64,000 nucleotides of DNA from Deltaproteobacteria bacterium (lineage in GTDB: Bacteria; Myxococcota_C; UBA6777), in NCBI GenBank assembly GCA_002731275.1, contig PCBK01000119.1, positions 1 to 64,000 of the forward strand, read 5' to 3'. This document shows, in pieces, positions 25,736 to 34,353 of this stretch (positions are counted from its first letter, which is position 1; each line of letters starts with the position of its first letter). The notes beneath the pieces are model-generated. The model made no database searches. It was not told the origin of the DNA and saw nothing but the letters and a program-made list of their open reading frames with translations. Both the position numbers and the translations under genes were made by a program.

Positions 25736-28700
25736 TTAATCACAGATAAGGCACGTACAGCTTGCGTTCTTGCACTTGAGCTTGAAGGGTTGGTTGCACT
25801 TGTTATAACAACGTCCACAATGGTCCTTGGTGTCGCGTCTATCGTAGCATTTCCCACCACAACAGATATGGTTGGTTGGGCAGGCGTTGCCACAGCTCGT
25901 GCAGTGGTTGTTGTTGTGAAGGAGGTCGACACACGAGCCGCTGCAGCAAGTTTGACCTGATGGACAGACGTTCCCGCAAGCGCCGCAATGGTTTCTGTCG
26001 ATATCTGTGGTGACACACTTGCCCCCACAGCACGTGAAGCCCGTTGGACAACACGTATCTCCACAGGGGGTCGCCGTTTGTGGGCAGTCGGTCACACATT
26101 GGCTTGCGACACATTTTTTGCCGGACGGGCAACCATTTCCACATTGACCACAGTGCGCGATGTCCGACTGTAAATCGACACATTTCCCAGCACAGAGGGC
26201 TTTTCCTTGTGGACAGACACAGCTACCGCCGCTGCAGATTTTGTCCGCTGCGCAGCGATTCCCACATTGGCCACAATGATCGCTGTCTGTCATTGCATCC
26301 ACACATTTTCCGCTACAAAAGCGTTGTCCGCCAGGGCATTCACAAATGCCGTTGTTGCACGTTTGGGTTCCAGGACATGGGGTGTCACACTTTCCACAGT
26401 GGTCTTTCGCGGACATCAAATCGATACATTGTGATTGGCTCAAACAGTACGAAAATCCCTTTGGGCAACAATGGCCTACACTGCACAATTCATCCATTTT
26501 GCAGGACGACGCGCAAGCGCTGCAGTGGGCTGTATTTCGCTGAAGATCTACACATTGACCGGCACAACAAGTCTCCTGTTTGGCGCAACCATTTTGGCAG
26601 GCTCCACAGTGATCGTTGTTATCCGTGAGTGAGATACACGTCCCACCACAGCAACCGAATCCTTTTGTGGGGCAACATGTTCCGCCACATACAGAGGTCC
26701 CTGACGGGCAAGAAGACACACACACACCAGCCGCGCACTTTTCACCTCCCATGCAACTTTTTCCACATACGCCGCAGTGGTTGGGGTCCGTCTGGATGTT
26801 TGTGCATGCGCCATTGCAGAGCTGTTGTCCCTTTGGGCATTCGCATCTTCCGGCGATACAGAGTTGTCCCGTTTGGCAGGAATATTTGCACACACCACAG
26901 TGTGAGACGTCTTTGGATTTGTCGACACATACACCATCGCAGCGGGTCAATTGGCCTGGACATTCGCATGTACCGGATTGGCATGTCTGTGGGGAGGGGC
27001 AAGAAGTCGTACACGTCCCGCAGTGGCTGTTATTTGCGCGTAGATCAATGCACCGTTTGACATTCTCGCACCAAGTGTATCCTTGTGGGCAGCAGTGTCC
27101 GGCTGAGCATTGTTCATCTTGTTGGCAGAGTAAATTACAAGCCCCACAGTGTTTGGAGTCCTTGGCGAGGTCGTGACAGCTTTGTCCGCAGCACGTTTCA
27201 TCTTTCCCGCAAGCGTTGCCACAAGCGCCACAATGTGTCGGGTTGTTTTGCAGTGATACACATTGGTCGGCGCAGCAAGCCGTTTGAAGGTTTGCATTTG
27301 CGCAGCATGTGTCTCCACAACTGTTTGTGTCCGTTGGGCAGGACGCCACACAGCTCCCTAGATAGCATTTTTCGCCTTGTTGACAGGCAACACCGCAGGC
27401 TGAACAGTGCTGTGTGTTTTTCGTCGTGTCGACACACGTTTGGCCACAAAGAGTGGTGCCTGAAGGGCAAACGCACCGGCCTTCTGTGCAGACTTGTTCA
27501 TCGACACAGGCTTGATTGCACGCCCCACAGTGTTTGTCGTTGGTGGTGAGCTTTACACAAACCCCCTGGCAGCACGTTTGGTTGGTTGCGCAGGCATTTC
27601 CACACTGTCCACAGTGTTTGGGAGAGTTTTGGGTGTCCACGCAGGTCTTGGTTGTGGTCCCACAAGCCTGTTCACCTGCCTGACAACAGAGTCCTCCGAG
27701 GCACGATTCACCTGTGGCGCAAGCATTCCCACATGCGCCACAGTGTGTGGTGTTGTTTGTTGTGTCAACACATGTGTCTTTGCACCAACGCTCCGTTTTC
27801 TTACAACAGTGCGACTGTTGACAAGTTTCGTCTTGTGAGCAGGTCGTTCCACAACGGCCACAGTGATTTGGATCATCGGTCAGGTCGACACAAGAACCTT
27901 CACACCACTGTTTGCCTGCAGGGCAGCAGTGTCCATTGACGCAGATGTTGTTTCCGGTACATCGGGTGTTACACTGTCCACAGTGTTCGACGTCTTTGTT
28001 GAGGTCTACGCATTTTTGGGGACTTTCGCACCAACTCTTCGTTGAGGGGCAGCAGTGTCCCTCCTGGCAAGTTTCGTTGTTTTGGCAGGATTGCGAACAT
28101 GCCCCACAGTGTTTGAGGTCATTTTTGATTCGGACACATGTGCCTTTGCAACAGAGCCCTTCTCCTGCGCAGGGAGTGTCTTCGTCAACTTTTCCATCGC
28201 AATCGTTGTCTTTTCCATCGCAGATTTCGGGGGGGCAGAGCATACAGTGGGCGTCATTGGATTTGAGCTTCGCTTTTCCCGATGGATCTGTACCAAAGAG
28301 GTCGATGTAGAATGCACATCGTTCTCCCTCCTTGCTGAAGCAGTCGTACTCGGGAGCTTGAATGATGCTACATGACTCCTGCATTTTTTGATGATAGGCT
28401 TTGTGGACGATATAGAGCCTGAAGTAGATATCTGTCGCTTCGAATTCCGTAGGAAGTTTGAGTAGCTTGTAGGGGGGCGAGCCGTCTGTTTGTGTCGGGA
28501 TAATGGAGCCGTCTGGTTGGATCGTTACGGCTGTATAGTAGTCCCCTTTTTGTTGGGTGTTTCGACCTTTCCAAAGGGTGACGAGGCAGCCTCTCTCCGC
28601 GGTCGCTTGTCCAGTGACGCCACCAAACAAGTCTTTGTAAGCTGTCATGGATTGGTACGCCGGGAGGGCGAGGACCTGTTTGGGATCACATTGTCCCTGC

Positions 28701-28822
28701 CCAAAGACGATTTTTTCCGGAGTATTTTGACAATGTGTGAGTAACACACTGAGGGAAAAAAACAGAAGCAATTTGAGGAAGTGTTGTAACCGTGTGTATG
28801 TTTTACGGTGACCTGTACGCAT
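25736..28822 (-). CDS. Lipoprotein with twenty Cys-knot repeats
   Basis: 1,028 aa; the ATG at 28822 has AAGGA upstream. Signal sequence and lipobox LLTHC at about residue 32. Residues 35-190 are an N-terminal domain without repeats (QSMTAYKDLFGG, DIYFRLYIVHKAY). One MopE motif (EICDGKDNDCDGKVDE) follows, then twenty tandem repeats of about 40 residues. Each has the pattern CVDxxxDxxHCGxCGxxCxxxxxCxxGxCxC and ends in a CC pair or a PxGxxxC turn. The repeats resemble Stig1/TILa-like Cys-rich modules described in myxobacterial surface proteins. More than a tenth of residues are Cys, so an oxidising envelope location is certain. No catalytic site is visible. Only 99 bp separate it from the next lipoprotein gene, so co-expression is likely. 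Confidence 0.85.
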   Translation of the reverse strand: MRTGHRKTYTRLQHFLKLLLFFSLSVLLTHCQNTPEKIVFGQGQCDPKQVLALPAYQSMTAYKDLFGGVTGQATAERGCLVTLWKGRNTQQKGDYYTAVTIQPDGSIIPTQTDGSPPYKLLKLPTEFEATDIYFRLYIVHKAYHQKMQESCSIIQAPEYDCFSKEGERCAFYIDLFGTDPSGKAKLKSNDAHCMLCPPEICDGKDNDCDGKVDEDTPCAGEGLCCKGTCVRIKNDLKHCGACSQSCQNNETCQEGHCCPSTKSWCESPQKCVDLNKDVEHCGQCNTRCTGNNICVNGHCCPAGKQWCEGSCVDLTDDPNHCGRCGTTCSQDETCQQSHCCKKTERWCKDTCVDTTNNTTHCGACGNACATGESCLGGLCCQAGEQACGTTTKTCVDTQNSPKHCGQCGNACATNQTCCQGVCVKLTTNDKHCGACNQACVDEQVCTEGRCVCPSGTTLCGQTCVDTTKNTQHCSACGVACQQGEKCYLGSCVASCPTDTNSCGDTCCANANLQTACCADQCVSLQNNPTHCGACGNACGKDETCCGQSCHDLAKDSKHCGACNLLCQQDEQCSAGHCCPQGYTWCENVKRCIDLRANNSHCGTCTTSCPSPQTCQSGTCECPGQLTRCDGVCVDKSKDVSHCGVCKYSCQTGQLCIAGRCECPKGQQLCNGACTNIQTDPNHCGVCGKSCMGGEKCAAGVCVSSCPSGTSVCGGTCCPTKGFGCCGGTCISLTDNNDHCGACQNGCAKQETCCAGQCVDLQRNTAHCSACASSCKMDELCSVGHCCPKGFSYCLSQSQCIDLMSAKDHCGKCDTPCPGTQTCNNGICECPGGQRFCSGKCVDAMTDSDHCGQCGNRCAADKICSGGSCVCPQGKALCAGKCVDLQSDIAHCGQCGNGCPSGKKCVASQCVTDCPQTATPCGDTCCPTGFTCCGGKCVTTDIDRNHCGACGNVCPSGQTCCSGSCVDLLHNNNHCTSCGNACPTNHICCGGKCYDRRDTKDHCGRCYNKCNQPFKLKCKNASCTCLICD

Positions 28823-29005
28823 CAATCAACCGGTCCTTGTTGCTCGTTATGTTTTGTGTGTCGTGGCGCGGTCGTTCCAAAGGAGGTCGGAGCCTGCTTC
28901 CTTTGTATACGACAGATTGAAACGTGTTTCAACTTTGGCGTGGTGGTCTTTTTGGGTGGGCTGGGTTGAAGGTTCTTTTTTATGAGCCAAGAGGAGCAGG
29001 GCGAG

Positions 29006-30061
29006 TTACCAAAGAGAGAATTTACATTTTCCGCTCTTGCACTTCTCAAATGTACCGCACTTGTCGACTTGTTTCCATTCTTTACAGGTACATTCTTGTA
29101 CTGTGTCGCCAGAACATCGTCTTTTGCCTTCTGGGCATGCACAACATTGTTTGTTTTGGCATCCGCTCTTGCATTGTTTGGATTCCCACCCTGTGCAGTC
29201 TGCTTTGCAAGTCTTGAGCGCGTCACCATCACACTTGATGGTTCCTGGCGTGCAGGTACAACAAGCCCCATTTTGACATTGTGCGCCTCCAGGACAGGCA
29301 CAATCTTGTGGACAGGTGGTGCAATTTTCGCCTGCGTTACACTTCCCATCGCCACATGCGTTGACACATTGGAATCCATTGCAGAGCTGGTTGGCTGCGC
29401 ACTGACAGTCTTTTGCACAGGTCTGGCAATTTTCATTGCTCGCAGCGTCACAGTTGCCGTCACCACAAGGGGAGATACATTGTCCTTTGGTCGCGTCGCA
29501 GTTGCTCCCTGCGGCGCAAGTCTCTTTGAGTGTCCAACTCTTGCAATCTGCCGAACATAGAGAGAGCTTTGTGCCTTCACACTTGAGCTGACCTGGAAAG
29601 CACAAGCAACCGTTACACAGGCCACTTTGGCAGCTTGAGTTTTGTGGGCAAGGGCAATCTTTGGTGCAGGTTGAGCAATTTTCTCCTTGAGCGGCATCGC
29701 AGGTGCCGTCTCCACACTTGATATTGATGATACAATTTCCATTGTTGCAGATCCGTGTATTCGGGCACTTACAGTCTACAGGACAAATGGTACAGTTCTC
29801 GCCGATGTCAACTTGACAGGTGCCGTTTCCACATGGCGTAGGGGGTTGTTCGGTGTGGGGCTCTGTATGTGTGGAGGTGTCTTGTGCGGCGTCTGGAAGA
29901 GACAGTGGCTCTGCGCCGCGGAGGGCTAAGCACTTGCTTCTGTTGTATTGTGTTCCGTTGATATCGCAAGGGTGATCGGCTGGAAAGTCATCGATATTCA
30001 CGCAGGAGACGAGGATGAGAAACCCGAACAAAATGCTTACCTTTGTGAATCGGACATTCAT
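29006..30061 (-). CDS. Cys-rich lipoprotein with CGNGxC modules
   Basis: 351-aa lipoprotein (lipobox LILVSC at about residue 20; AAAGG upstream of the ATG). From residue 75 on it consists of repeated modules CGxGxCxxxxGENCxxCPxDCxC, at least five of them, alternating with CxxGxxKCxGxxLxxCxxDCxxW modules. The same CGNGxC unit occurs three times in the GH114-like lipoprotein at 588. The C-terminus ends with a compact basic Cys motif. It is the first gene of the Cys-rich lipoprotein run in the direction of transcription, with 183 bp to the next gene. Role unknown; probable surface or periplasmic binding protein. Confidence 0.8.
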   Translation of the reverse strand: MNVRFTKVSILFGFLILVSCVNIDDFPADHPCDINGTQYNRSKCLALRGAEPLSLPDAAQDTSTHTEPHTEQPPTPCGNGTCQVDIGENCTICPVDCKCPNTRICNNGNCIINIKCGDGTCDAAQGENCSTCTKDCPCPQNSSCQSGLCNGCLCFPGQLKCEGTKLSLCSADCKSWTLKETCAAGSNCDATKGQCISPCGDGNCDAASNENCQTCAKDCQCAANQLCNGFQCVNACGDGKCNAGENCTTCPQDCACPGGAQCQNGACCTCTPGTIKCDGDALKTCKADCTGWESKQCKSGCQNKQCCACPEGKRRCSGDTVQECTCKEWKQVDKCGTFEKCKSGKCKFSLW

Positions 30062-30173
30062 CAGACTAAAACCTTTCGTTGATTTCCATTTACTTCCCGG
30101 AGATGTTTGTTTTCTTTGAGAAACTTCTCTTTTTTTGTACCGCCCCTACTGTGTTTTGTCAAGTGACGTCGGC

Positions 30174-31493
30174 TTACTCTCTGCGTCCAACAGACGGGAG
30201 TGCTTGAGCAGGAGGTGTCGTTGTGCACTTGGGTCGTGGAGGGGTTTTTGTGATGAGGAAGATGAATGCGCCTGTGCCAGCGATAACGCCTCCTGCGACG
30301 AGGCCGATGATCGAGACATGTCCGTAGAGATTACCTGTGCTGTTCAGGTCGAGGAACTCTCCGTACAAGTCGTTGAGTTGAAGCTGGCTACATGTTGTAC
30401 AAGTTTTGTATTCGTCGTATTTACCTGCGGCTGTGCTGTGGTTTGAGAGTGAGGCTATTGCGAAACCTCCGCCTACGGCGAACAGCGCTCCTCCGACGAT
30501 GATGGTGCCGAGCGCGATGGTTTTTTGAAGCTCTGCGGCCTTTCTCTTCTGGCGGGTTTGTGGATCGTTTCCTTTTTCGAAGAGCGTAAAGTTCAAGGAC
30601 AGAGGGGTTTGGGCTTTGAGTGTGATGATACGTTGCTTTGTGATGTAACAAGGTTTGAGCAGCGAGAGGCGTTTTGGGCCAGGTGGGAGTGTGACGTTGA
30701 GTGGTGTCGTGCCTTTGCGAACGCCGTTGATCATGACGATGGCGCCAGAAGGCTGTGTTTGGATTCCAAGTGAGACGGCTCGATTTGCCGGTGAGACAGC
30801 TCGAATCATCTCAAAATGTAGGGGCTGATTGGATTGTTCGACCACCAACGCCTCGATCTTTGGCTGGTATCCAGGCATCATCAGGCGAAGAGAGTAAGTA
30901 CCACGGGGCAACGTGAGTTTGAGGGGGGTGGTACCTTTGTAGTCGTTGTTGATGAGCAGTCTCGCGCCGACAGGATTGCTCGTGATGGAGATAGAGGGGT
31001 GTTGTGGTCTTTGGCTTTTGTTGCGACGTCTGTATTGACTCCACAAGCGGTCGTAGAGGCGCTTTCGTTTTTTGACGACGTGCAGATACGCTGCTGTTTT
31101 TGTACGACAACGTCGTCCGACTGGACCTGCGCACATCTTTTTTCGTTGGATCCTTCGGAGGAGATAATATGCCTGTCGTGTCCAGCTTCTTTTGGCGATA
31201 AAGCCTTTGCGTTTTCTTCGTGAGCGCAAATCTCGATATCGATACCCGAATGAGGTCACCTTCAGATAGGATTGAACTGCACGTAAGAGGTCAGTCGCGC
31301 GGTAGAGTTTGTTTCCGCGTCGCTTGGCTGTTCGCTGAAAGCATCGAGCTGCACGTGCATATCGTTTTGATTTGTAATGGGAAAAGCAGGTGTTGGCTGC
31401 TGCTGGGGGACTCCAGGCAAATGCGAGCAACACGAATATGGCGACGAAACCAAAGTGTACAAAGAGTCGAAGCAGACACTGGTTCACTGTCAT
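30174..31493 (-). CDS. PEGA-domain envelope protein
   Basis: 439 aa with the start chosen at MTVNQCLL (31493), where a signal peptide begins (cleavage near AAA-NTC); the frame is open to 31580. A helical TPR-like region (about 30-170; YKSKRYARAARCFQRTAKRR, LLRAVQSYLKV) is followed by two PEGA domains (ISITSNPVGARLLINNDYKGTTPLKLTLPRGTYSL and LGIQTQPSGAIVMINGVRKGTTPLNVTLPPG). Two transmembrane helices come near the C-terminus (GTIIVGGALFAVGGGFAIA and HVSIIGLVAGGVIAGTGAFIFL). PEGA repeats are surface or cell-wall associated and are often encoded next to Ser/Thr kinases, as here. It is the last gene of the minus-strand cluster that starts with the beta-barrel and sigma-factor genes. Confidence 0.85.
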   Translation of the reverse strand: MTVNQCLLRLFVHFGFVAIFVLLAFAWSPPAAANTCFSHYKSKRYARAARCFQRTAKRRGNKLYRATDLLRAVQSYLKVTSFGYRYRDLRSRRKRKGFIAKRSWTRQAYYLLRRIQRKKMCAGPVGRRCRTKTAAYLHVVKKRKRLYDRLWSQYRRRNKSQRPQHPSISITSNPVGARLLINNDYKGTTPLKLTLPRGTYSLRLMMPGYQPKIEALVVEQSNQPLHFEMIRAVSPANRAVSLGIQTQPSGAIVMINGVRKGTTPLNVTLPPGPKRLSLLKPCYITKQRIITLKAQTPLSLNFTLFEKGNDPQTRQKRKAAELQKTIALGTIIVGGALFAVGGGFAIASLSNHSTAAGKYDEYKTCTTCSQLQLNDLYGEFLDLNSTGNLYGHVSIIGLVAGGVIAGTGAFIFLITKTPPRPKCTTTPPAQALPSVGRRE

Positions 31494-31670
31494 TGGGAGG
31501 CCTGTCTCTCCACGTGAGGGCGATGAAAATGATAAGAACATTCGGTGCATCGTGTGTCTTCGACACGATTTTGTCGGCACAATGTAACAGAATATGATTC
31601 GGGTTTCAAGTTCTTGTAACAGAGCTGTCGTGATGGAGAGATGGAGTGGGGAGCGGTGCGAGAATATGGG

Positions 31671-33338
31671 TTATTTACGCCATGTGCGTTGGCATTGTTT
31701 GGCGGTCGCTCTGCTCGCTGACTTTCCATAGTATCGACGAACAGATCGAAGAACACGAGAGGTTGAGACAAAGTGACGACACAATCTGATGTAGCCTGCC
31801 TTGCTTTTTCCTTTTTTACTACGGAAGCTTTGGTTGAGGTAGGCTTTGCAGTACATCTTGTAATCACAACCACAAGAACGTCGGCACTGTTTGGCGACTG
31901 TGGAGACATCACTGATCTGGCAATATCCCGAACGTCCACCAAAACCATTCATTGAGAGCAAGAGCTTGCGGAAGTTTCTGGAGACACAACGCCTACACTT
32001 GGACTTGCTACCAGGACCACAACGTCTTTGCCGTGGGGGAGGTCTTTTGACAACTTTACGTGGTTTGACCTTACGTGGCTCGACTTTGCGCGGTTCGACT
32101 TTGCGAGGCTCGACTTTACGAGGCTCGACTTTACGTGGCTCGACTTTGCGAGGCTCGACTTTGCGCGTTGTGGTGCCTCCTTCGGGTGTGGGTTGGATGG
32201 GGTTGTTGTTCGAACGTTGTCCTATGAGATAAAAGAGGACGCCTGTGAGTCCGATTGATACGATGATAAGGGCGATCATCATCATGTTGGAGCCTGACTT
32301 TTTGACGGGCGGATGAAGAGGAGGGGCTGCGACGGCGGGGTGTGGTTGTGGTGTTGCTGGCGGGGGAGCCGTTGGTTGAGGTGTGACTGGCTGTGGAGTG
32401 AGCATCGCTGGATCGGAGGGAAGCTCGTCACCATCGAAGATCATGGTCGAGGCCGAAGCCTCTTCATTTTTGGCTGGTTCGAGGATGATCTCACTTTGTG
32501 GGAGTGAGGCGAGTGCCTGTGCAAACTCGTCGCAACTTTGGAATCGGGCAGCCGGATCCTTGGAGATGGATTTCATGATGATGGATTCGAGGCGGGGGTC
32601 CGGCTCATGTAGCCATGTTTTCAATGGGGGGGCTTCACGAGAGCATTGCGCCATAATCACGCTGATAGCGTCGTCTCCTTGGAAGGGGAGTTCGCCAGTC
32701 ACCATCTGATAGAGCATGATCCCGAGGGCGTAGATGTCGACTCTGTGGTCTATTTTTTTGCCGAGGACCAGCTCTGGGGACATATAGTTGGGCGTTCCGA
32801 GGATCAGGCCTGTTTTGGTTTTCCATCCTGTGTCGGTGAAGGATTTTGCGATACCAAAGTCCATGACCTTCGGCATTTCGCGACCTGAGTCTCCCTGAAG
32901 GACGATGTTCGCGGGCTTGAGATCTCTGTGGACGATTTGTTTTTCGTGTGCAAAGCCGATGACTTTGAGGACCGGAAGGACGATTCTTTGTACTTCTTGG
33001 AGCGTTGGGAGCCCGTCTTTGTCTTTGAGATAGTCTTTGAGGTCTTTGCCGGAGACAAACTCCATGGCCATCCCCAAAATCCCTTCTTCATCGAGCAAAC
33101 CGTGGACTTTTACGAGGTTGGGGTGAGCGAGCTCAAACTGGATTTGTGCTTCTCGCTTAAATCGCAACTTGGTCTCTTCTTGCCGTGTATGTTCTGGGAA
33201 GAGGACCTTGATAGCGACGGTCTCTTTGGTGTTTTGATCGGTGGCTTTGTATACATATGCCATTCCACCTTCACCGATCAATTCGTGTATATCATAATGA
33301 CCGAGTGTTTTTCCGGTCAGTTGATCCGCGTGCAGCAT
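31671..33338 (-). CDS. Ser/Thr kinase, PASTA-less, with KVEPR-repeat outer tail
   Basis: Hanks-type kinase, 555 aa; AGGAG precedes MLHADQ at 33338. The catalytic domain spans about residues 13-280 with all key motifs: GEGGMAYVY, VAIKV, HRDLKPAN, DFG and GTPNYMSPE. A Pro-rich juxtamembrane stretch leads to one transmembrane helix (MMMIALIIVSIGLTGVLFY, about 350-372). Outside, seven tandem KVEPR units are followed by a basic Cys-rich domain (about 430-555; CGPGSKSKCRRCVSR, CKYM-type knots). The outer part may sense the envelope or bind peptidoglycan; this is inference. It follows the FecR/lipoprotein genes and precedes the PEGA gene. Confidence 0.9.
   Translation of the reverse strand: MLHADQLTGKTLGHYDIHELIGEGGMAYVYKATDQNTKETVAIKVLFPEHTRQEETKLRFKREAQIQFELAHPNLVKVHGLLDEEGILGMAMEFVSGKDLKDYLKDKDGLPTLQEVQRIVLPVLKVIGFAHEKQIVHRDLKPANIVLQGDSGREMPKVMDFGIAKSFTDTGWKTKTGLILGTPNYMSPELVLGKKIDHRVDIYALGIMLYQMVTGELPFQGDDAISVIMAQCSREAPPLKTWLHEPDPRLESIIMKSISKDPAARFQSCDEFAQALASLPQSEIILEPAKNEEASASTMIFDGDELPSDPAMLTPQPVTPQPTAPPPATPQPHPAVAAPPLHPPVKKSGSNMMMIALIIVSIGLTGVLFYLIGQRSNNNPIQPTPEGGTTTRKVEPRKVEPRKVEPRKVEPRKVEPRKVEPRKVKPRKVVKRPPPRQRRCGPGSKSKCRRCVSRNFRKLLLSMNGFGGRSGYCQISDVSTVAKQCRRSCGCDYKMYCKAYLNQSFRSKKGKSKAGYIRLCRHFVSTSRVLRSVRRYYGKSASRATAKQCQRTWRK
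32060..32165 (-). repeat. 15-bp tandem repeats encoding KVEPR
   Basis: Seven near-identical 15-bp units (minus strand CGTAAAGTCGAGCCA-like) lie in the outer part of the kinase gene. They are prone to slippage but always change the protein by whole pentapeptides. Confidence 0.85.
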
Positions 33339-33604
33339 CCCTTTGCTCCTGGTCAGTTCTTTTTGGTTTGCGAGGCTGGCGGCCTCTATATAATGACGCC
33401 GACAAACCAAAATGGTCTGCAAGAGCTTATCAAAGCCTATGGCGCTCGTCAAGAAGTAAGGCCATCGCTGGGAAAAAAGTGGCTATGGAGGAGCAAAGGT
33501 GTGCTGCGAAGACCTCTATTGCTTTGGCTTTGGGTTCTCGGACAAAGCCCTCGGGAGACGCATACGCTTCGTCCAAAGATACAGTTGTTGGGGGAAGGGC
33601 ATCT

Positions 33605-34330
33605 TTACGGGGATGGGGGTTTTTGGCGACTATGAATGAAAGGCTCTATCTTTGGATGGCCGATGATCAGTTTGATTTCGCTGTTGGTTTTGGGCGCATC
33701 ACATGAGAGTTGGAACTCTACCTCCAAGGTATTGTTGGAGATGCGAACGCTTGGTGGGGATTTGGAGCGCTGTGTCCCAGGTGGCAAAAACACGATAAGC
33801 TTTTTGGGATCGATGTTTAGGCCTTGTGGAAGTGGTCGAATCGACTCAAAGGAGAGTTCCTCGTTGAGTTCATTACCCTTACACGGGGTGCCTGGCTTGG
33901 GACGAAGCGCGATAGAGGGAGGGGTCTCGCCGAGTAAAGGTTGGAATGTCTTACAAGTGCCATCTTTATAAGTGAATTTGATGGTACCAGGCTCTTTTTT
34001 GAGGGGAGTGATGACGAGTACAAGGTCGCTTCTTTCGGAGACAAATGGGCTTGTGGGTTTGATATCCCAAGAGTCGCTTTCTCTGGCCGGGATATCATCA
34101 AACGAGACACCAAGCAAAAGCAGGCCGGGACTGTTTGTGGTCGGAGCGGTGAGCGTGCGGATGTCCTGCTCCGAAAGGGCTCCGCACTCTGTTTGAATGT
34201 TGTTTTCGTCTTTGGGTTGGAGCTCTAAAATCTCAGCATCACAGCCTGTTAAGGTCAGATGCAATAAGCACAACACGAGCCACGAGAGTAAGCGCTTGTT
34301 GGTCTTGTGAGCAAAGAACACAACGGACAT
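33605..34330 (-). CDS. Lipoprotein of unknown function
   Basis: 241 aa from MSVVFFAHK, with a basic N-terminus, hydrophobic core and lipobox LTLTGC; Asp follows the lipidated Cys. The frame is open further upstream but would overlap the FecR-like gene. The mature part shows two beta-rich halves (LLLLGVSFDDIPARES, LVLVITPLKKEPGTIKFTYKDG; then IVFLPPGTQRSKSPPSVRISNNTLEVEF) that resemble Ig-like folds. I do not recognise the family. It sits 24 bp after the FecR-like gene and before the kinase gene, so it probably belongs to that operon. Confidence 0.7.
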   Translation of the reverse strand: MSVVFFAHKTNKRLLSWLVLCLLHLTLTGCDAEILELQPKDENNIQTECGALSEQDIRTLTAPTTNSPGLLLLGVSFDDIPARESDSWDIKPTSPFVSERSDLVLVITPLKKEPGTIKFTYKDGTCKTFQPLLGETPPSIALRPKPGTPCKGNELNEELSFESIRPLPQGLNIDPKKLIVFLPPGTQRSKSPPSVRISNNTLEVEFQLSCDAPKTNSEIKLIIGHPKIEPFIHSRQKPPSP

Positions 34331-34353
34331 GGGAGAGGCGCTTTGTGTTGGCG

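Noticed and set aside
28822-29742. 306-codon minus-strand ORF
   Set aside because: Shifted frame of the Cys-rich lipoprotein at 29006-30061, Lys/Ala-rich shadow without a start signal.
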